A DNA stretch of 64,000 nucleotides from Rhododendron vialii (taxonomy: Eukaryota > Streptophyta > Magnoliopsida > Ericales > Ericaceae). The stretch spans positions 15,804,001 through 15,868,000 of the forward strand of contig NC_080569.1 in NCBI RefSeq assembly GCF_030253575.1, in the 5' to 3' direction. Of the stretch, positions 58,713-64,000 are shown piece after piece (the stretch's first letter is position 1; each line of letters begins with the position of its first letter). The position numbers and the translations under genes were made by a program. The notes under the pieces were generated by a model, which saw nothing but the letters and a program-made list of their open reading frames with translations, did not search any database and was not told the DNA's origin.

Positions 58713-61700
58713 GTACATATCAAGTCAAATTTTACTTGGCTTCTTTAACAACTCTGGTCCTTATCACTTTAGAGTATAAAAGAACAGAAAACATGCACTC
58801 TGGTCCAAATGAGTGGGTCTAAGTTAATAACGACTTCTACGACAATGACGAGTATCAAGTGAATGTGGCGTATAAGTTAGTGTTGAATTGTCCTGATAAT
58901 TTCTCCACTAGTAAAGACAAGACACAGGCAAGCAGTAAGCCAATAACCGGATTCATATATGTGTCAATCAATAATCAATAACCCGATTGACACATATATG
59001 AATCTGGTTATTCTAAACTCCACGGATTTTAGAAAACTCCATCGATCGAGACGATCTCTAACGCATGAGATTCAATCAAACTAATCATCCCATGCAAAGA
59101 ACAAATCAGAATTTCTTTAACCCCAATGAATTTCATCGAGCGGGCATGCCACTATAAACTAAACGGCTTGTTCCGATTTCATCACACTAGTTAGTTTGAA
59201 TCCAGTTTAAACCCAGTCGCTTACAGTTTTGTGGTGTACATTAATTCGACACAAGATTGAGTTTCGTCCAACTTTGATATTGTCCAATCCCCCTCCAGTT
59301 TTCAATATTTTTGCGTCCATTCAGAATTCAAAAAATGATCAGAATAATTCATTTGTAGAACTTCATGCAAAAAATTAGTTCAATCAAACTTCGTTAGCTA
59401 TATGAATGGATCACGTTTGTGCGAGAAAAAAACGCGAGCAAAATATGGTTTGAAACTTCAAGAGTTCATTTTTTTTTCCTTGTACAAACACGATTTTGTT
59501 CGTATACCGAACGAAGCCCGTTCAAACCAATTTTTGGCATGGATATTCTTTATCAAGGAGTTCTATAGAATGAACAATTCCAATCATTCCAGAATGGACC
59601 AAAAAAAAAAAAAATTGCACACTATCAGAACGGAATTGAAACTGTCCTTCAAAACGAGTTGTCGAGCTTTGTTCTTGGTCATTCCCATCTCTGTTCTCGG
59701 TCATTTGTCTACACAAATTTCAAAAAAAAATTATTCAATTAATTGTACGTACAAATTGTAAAACCCATCTTTTTTTTCGAGAGAGATAGAAAGATCAACC
59801 CAGCTTTTGTAGGAAATAGTTTATTTATTAATATTAGGATAGATGTTTTCTTGAGTAAATTGTAACTGATCATATTTAAGGTTGTGAATGAGCATGTTCA
59901 CAAATTCCTGGAGTCACCACTGTGTACACACAAGCTTAGCTCACGCGATTTATGTGACTTAGGGTCGGGGTCATTTTCGGGCCATCAATGCCCCAAAACT
60001 ACTATTTGGCATGAGATTTGAACTGACACGTTTTACTAAGAGAAGAAAACAGAAGCGTGGATGAATGTTTGGATCTAAGCTCCTAGTTAGTTTAGTTGCG
60101 TTACGTTTCATTCATGTAGTTTGCAAGTTTTCCCTATCCAGCATTATTACAAGTATTATGCACATCTATCATCTCCCTTTGGGTACATACTTATGACATA
60201 TATGTGTAAGTATTTACATATATTATCTATGTACCCATGCTATGTTTCCTTATATGATGCACTTGAAAAGAAACCATTTGATCACCTTGGCCAAACATAA
60301 TATTCTACATCGGTAGGTCAAATCTTGGCCCACGGGTGTTTAGGACTTTGTCCCTTAGGTGTGTTTGACTTTGTCCCAACTTGACTATACTTTCCAACCA
60401 AAGGGTTGGAGTCCACTTCCCATGGGATGTTACTTTTGCCGATCAAAAAAAAAATTTCTTGGCACTTTCAAAACCCAGAATTTCAATCCCAGTCGATTGA
60501 TTTGATGACCCATGATAATAGGATAACATTAGCGTCTTTCCTGATCGATGCATGGGACAACATCATTTATTTTCAACCAAAAGTTAAAGGGAAAATAAAA
60601 GAAGCGCCAAAATAGATGCTTAATTACACACCTCCATTCATGGACGGTTACACTATTTTATTTTTCAGTGACTCGCATACCACATGCATCATTGTGAGTT
60701 AACTTCATAGCAGTACCAAAATAGAATGGAAGCTTTCATAGTTTAACCATCAATTACTACGGTTACGAATTATTTACAGACACAAAGATTGACGGAAAGT
60801 GGAGAGGAAAAATACTAAAATAGGGAAGTTAAAAAATTGGATAGCACAGGTGTAACAGTGAGAAGGAAAAAAGGTCTGAGGGCTTTTTTATAATAATAAT
60901 AATAAAAGAAGTTCAAAAATCTGAAAATTTAGGAATGAGAGTTTAGAGGAATAGGAGCCTCAACTACATTTGCTTATAGAATTTATAGATTATACATATC
61001 ACCAGACATTGTAAACCCAGAAGATTCAGAGATATGCAAACGCATACTTTTGCAAATAATAATCCAATAATGAGTGAAACTCTCTGTCAGTACCCTCTCA
61101 TAGATTCTATACAGCTTGAGTGCAGAAAGGCTTAATCTAATATAACCCACCCGGGCAGCCCGGTGGTTTGCGGTACTACTGGAACTAGCAGTAAACTTGG
61201 AGTTTTCACGTTCACTTCTCATTGGTAACAGGTTTAATTACCCGATGTTGACCACAACCGTGGCTTCCAAATAGCTGTAGCTATCCACAGTTTACACTTA
61301 TATAATATTGGTGCAAAATGACCCTACATTCGACTACGGATGAAATCCTTGATTATATTGCACAAAACACAATTCTAATATATACCTCATGTCGGGTGGT
61401 CTAATTATGCATCGAATATAACTCCGCACTATGAACTACGTCCCTCAAAGCAGCGGATCCCAAGTTCATGAGAACCGGCGGCCATAAATTGAAAGAATTG
61501 AATTCAGCAGGAGTTAAAAAGGCTAAAGTTTTATGGTACAGAAGAAACTTGTATAGCTTTCTAAAGAACTTGAGTAACCAACGGAGAATTTTGCAACCAA
61601 TTGTGAATGGTAAATGCTATCAATTTGGAGAAAAGGGAAAGATAAATCAGCTCCATTACGAGATTTTTACCTGAAACGAGAAAGAAAGAAAAAAACACTC

Positions 61701-61998
61701 TAGCTCATGTAGAAATTTCCACACTAGTTTTTTCTAAAAATGAAACCTCAGAGTACCACCTCCAAGGCATATTTCTCGAAAAATTGGATTCATGAAGTAC
61801 GAGCACTAAAATTGGCTAAATTGCCTATATTTTTTTAGTTCCTGAGATATAAACATTAATGAAATTCCGGAAGCAAAATGCTGAAACTAAACATATTTCA
61901 AATGTTTCAGGATTTCTTTTGCTTTCTATTATACCACAATTTTGTGTATTGTCTAAATGAAATTTATGCAGCCTTTCAGAACTTTCAAAGTTCTGTTA
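58713..61998. other. Intergenic DNA, no gene recognised
   Basis: 3.3 kb of AT-rich sequence with short frames only. An inverted pair, GATTCATATATGTGTCAATC and its complement, sits at 58949-59006 as a small hairpin. Possible downstream exons of the TWINKLE-like gene were looked for here on the minus strand and not found. Confidence 0.5.
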
Positions 61999-61999
61999 T

Positions 62000-62080
62000 C
62001 TATTTGATGTAAGCTCCCTCCAGCCGTCCAGGGACAGGACGGTCCTTCATGTCAAACGACTTGAAAAAAGCATCTTTTAG
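62000..62080 (-). other. Possible terminal exon, unassigned
   Basis: On the minus strand a frame reads KDAFFKSFDMKDRPVPGRLE and ends GAYIK then TAG at 62000-62002. Acceptor-like pyrimidine-AG sites lie just upstream (for example TTTTTTCAAG). The protein-like composition and the phase fit a last exon, and it lies downstream of the TWINKLE-like exon at 62991-63051. I cannot match it to any family, so it may be chance. Confidence 0.25.
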
Positions 62081-62266
62081 CTTTCCAATCAGCAGTCAAA
62101 AGAATAAAAAGCAGATGAGGAGAGAGCAGCCGGAACATCCAATAAAATAGGTGGCTGGGTTCTTGGAGTCATTTCGGGGTCTTTGAGAGGATCCCAATAC
62201 CAGCCAGCTCGAAATAATTGATATTAGGTGCATTTTCCTATGCAATTTTAAGGGATAAACTACAGG

Positions 62267-62905
62267 CTATGAAGCACCGACACCTCTAGGGGTCAACGTT
62301 TCGCAGTGTCTGGACACGGGGACACGTATCCCATAATTTAATACTCCCTCCGTCCCAAATTGGATGTCAATTTTTGATATCCATGTCACTTTCAATTCCT
62401 TATATCTTTCAATATAGATCTCAAAAAATATGCAATATGGATCTTGTTTGATAGTTCTCGATTAGTTCTATTATACAAAGTTTTCAGACTCATGAAAAAC
62501 ATTATAGATTGAAAGATATAAGCGATGAAAAATAACACGAATTTCAAAAATTGTCATCCATTTTGGGACGGAGGGAATATAAATTTTTTAGGGGGACACG
62601 GCGGGACACCGATGAGGACACGGTGGGGTCAAACTGTAATTTTTAAAAAAAATTGGGGTCAAACTGTAATTTTTCAATAGGGTTGTATTGAACGTATGGA
62701 TGTCTTGTTTTGTTTAAATGGTATTGGAACTATGGAATTTTCGTTTTGTCCACATTTTGCCATTTAAATTTGGATAAAAATTAAAAAAATATATAAATAA
62801 ATATACACGTGGCATGTCCCCCGCCGTGTCCGTGTCCCCGTTTTTTTAGAATTCCTGTGTCCCTATGTCCGTGTTAGTGTCCATATCCGTGTCCATGCAT
62901 CATAG
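62267..62905. mobile_element. hAT-type element with GGACACGG-rich ends
   Basis: Ends CTATGAAGCACCGACAC and, reversed, CTATGATGCATGGACAC. Exact 8-bp duplication ACTACAGG at 62259-62266 and 62906-62913. The interior is repetitive in GACACGG and GTGTCC words and contains a nested Stowaway (62344-62577). Similar in style to the element at 35128-37559. Confidence 0.82.
62344..62577. mobile_element. Stowaway MITE, 234 bp, nested
   Basis: Starts CTCCCTCCGTCCCAAATTGG and ends with TTTTGGGACGGAGGGAA, flanked by TA on both sides (62342-62343 and 62578-62579). Canonical Stowaway termini. Inserted in the hAT-type element at 62267-62905. Confidence 0.88.
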
Positions 62906-62990
62906 ACTACAGGGATACCCAGCAACATGAGATAAAAAAAGTAGGCCAAATAACATCTCAAGATAGAAAGAAAGTAAAACAAGTATGTAC

Positions 62991-64000
62991 CTCATTTGCA
63001 TCTTTGTAACAACTGAATCCACCTTTCTTCGGCCAACGTACCCGCCAGCATCTAATGGTCAGCATAAACAAAATTATAACAGCATTCAGATTATTCAAAA
63101 GAACTAGGCCATATTATCATTATTTACAGAAAATAACTGTCAACGACTCAACATTTGATCAATGATCTCCCAAATCTTGCCAATCAAAAAAAAAAAATTA
63201 TCTCCCAAATCAAGAGGACAACTAAATCACCACACAAGATACAAAGCCCTATTAAGACCAAGTCAAAAGAAGGACAACTAAATCACAACGGAAGATACAA
63301 AGCACTAATAAGGTGTTGTGAGGTTTGTCACCAGATTGGGCAACCTGGACGATGAAAGCTTGTCAGAGTTGTTTAAACAATGATTTCTAATAAGTATCTT
63401 ATCATATACTCCCTCCGTCCATTTTTTAAGTGTCCCAGTTTGACTTTCACGCAGTTTTAGGAGTCAACATAATTGTACCTCCAAAATATTACATTCCAAA
63501 CTTACCCTCTATGGAGACATCATCATTACATTTTTACTCATCAACTTTTCAAAAGAGAATCTACTTTTAGGGGCAAAATAGAAAATATACCAACTTTTAC
63601 CCACTAACTTTACGAAAGGACACTTATTTAGGAACAATCCAAAATGGAATACAGGCCACTTAAAAAGGAATGGAGGGAGTAACTACTAGAATTTCCGGGC
63701 CCGTGAGGATTTCCTACCGACTACCATTTAAATACTCAAAGTATTTGAACTACGACTTTTTAATATTACTCGATTCCGACTGTTTAAAGCCAATAGTAGG
63801 TAGTTGTGGCCCCGCCAAGGCTTCCGAATGTTCCGGTATTTTTTTGGGCTAATGAATAAAATTATGAGCCACAGATGGAGTGTATGGTGTGAGTGTCGTT
63901 ACTAGAGCAAAAGTTCAGATTAAAAAGTTTCTCTACAAATAAGGAAAACAGCTCATGCATTGTAAGTGGTAACCTTTCCCTTCCAAGACGGTGCGCAAGC
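62991..64000 (-). CDS. Partial TWINKLE-like primase gene, running off the right edge
   Basis: Two exons homologous to TWINKLE exons 12 and 11 lie on the minus strand. Exon 62991-63051 (61 nt, the same size as its counterpart at 37702-37762) encodes CWRVRWPKKGGFSCYKDANE; the complete gene has CWRVRWPKKNDVGYFKDANE. Exon 63974 to beyond 64000 encodes the end of the second TOPRIM segment (LAHRLGRER). Both have intact GT-AG sites in the same phases, so this is a genuine diverged duplicate, not a processed copy. The next exon, which would begin the helicase linker, is not found in the window down to the P450. It may be a TWINKY-like primase-only gene, a full paralogue with a very long intron, or a truncated pseudogene. 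Confidence 0.8.
63409..63679. mobile_element. Stowaway MITE, 271 bp
   Basis: Starts CTCCCTCCGTCC and ends GGAATGGAGGGAG, flanked by TA (63407-63408 and 63680-63681). The same family as 58431-58710. Lies in the intron between the two TWINKLE-like exons. Confidence 0.88.

Overview
This is nuclear DNA of a flowering plant, most likely a eudicot. It is AT-rich, its genes are split by GT-AG introns, it is crowded with plant MITEs and LTR remnants, and it carries plant-type gene families: a berberine-bridge-like oxidase, a patellin, a CYP71-type P450 and the organellar primase-helicase TWINKLE. The species cannot be fixed from the sequence.

Layout. 1-3.2 kb: an intronless berberine-bridge-enzyme-like gene on the minus strand. 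3.2-17.2 kb: no host gene; instead a TRIM element, the first palindromic foldback elements, a hAT-type MITE with a tRNA-like module, LINE tails, a Tourist MITE, a probable 1.35-kb solo LTR and a degenerate 68-bp tandem array whose motif turns round near its right end. 17.2-19.6 kb: a four-exon patellin gene (minus). 20-24 kb: MITEs and a rearranged LTR retrotransposon remnant. 24.3-44.4 kb: one complete TWINKLE gene on the minus strand, 21 small exons spread over 20 kb because its introns have filled with nested foldback and hAT elements. 45.9-54.7 kb: a CYP71-type P450 pseudogene (plus), broken by frameshifts, by a solo LTR inside exon 2 and by several transposons in its intron. 55.8-58.0 kb: a second, nearly intact P450 in convergent orientation with one apparent frameshift. 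62.3-64.0 kb: nested hAT and Stowaway elements, then two exons of a second TWINKLE-like primase gene that runs off the right edge.

Reading. The genes do not form an operon-like or obvious pathway unit. Two local duplications stand out: the inverted P450 pair, with one copy dead and one almost alive, and the TWINKLE pair. In Arabidopsis a full TWINKLE and a primase-only relative (TWINKY) also exist, so the right-hand copy matters. The rest of the interest is in the mobile DNA. Several elements can be bounded to the base by target-site duplications (8 bp for four or five hAT-like elements, 9 bp for a Mutator-like one, TAA for Tourist, 5 bp for two LTRs). One palindromic core also recurs with at least three different sets of ends. 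I found no clearly new enzymatic system; exon structures were assembled by eye from splice sites and reading frames.
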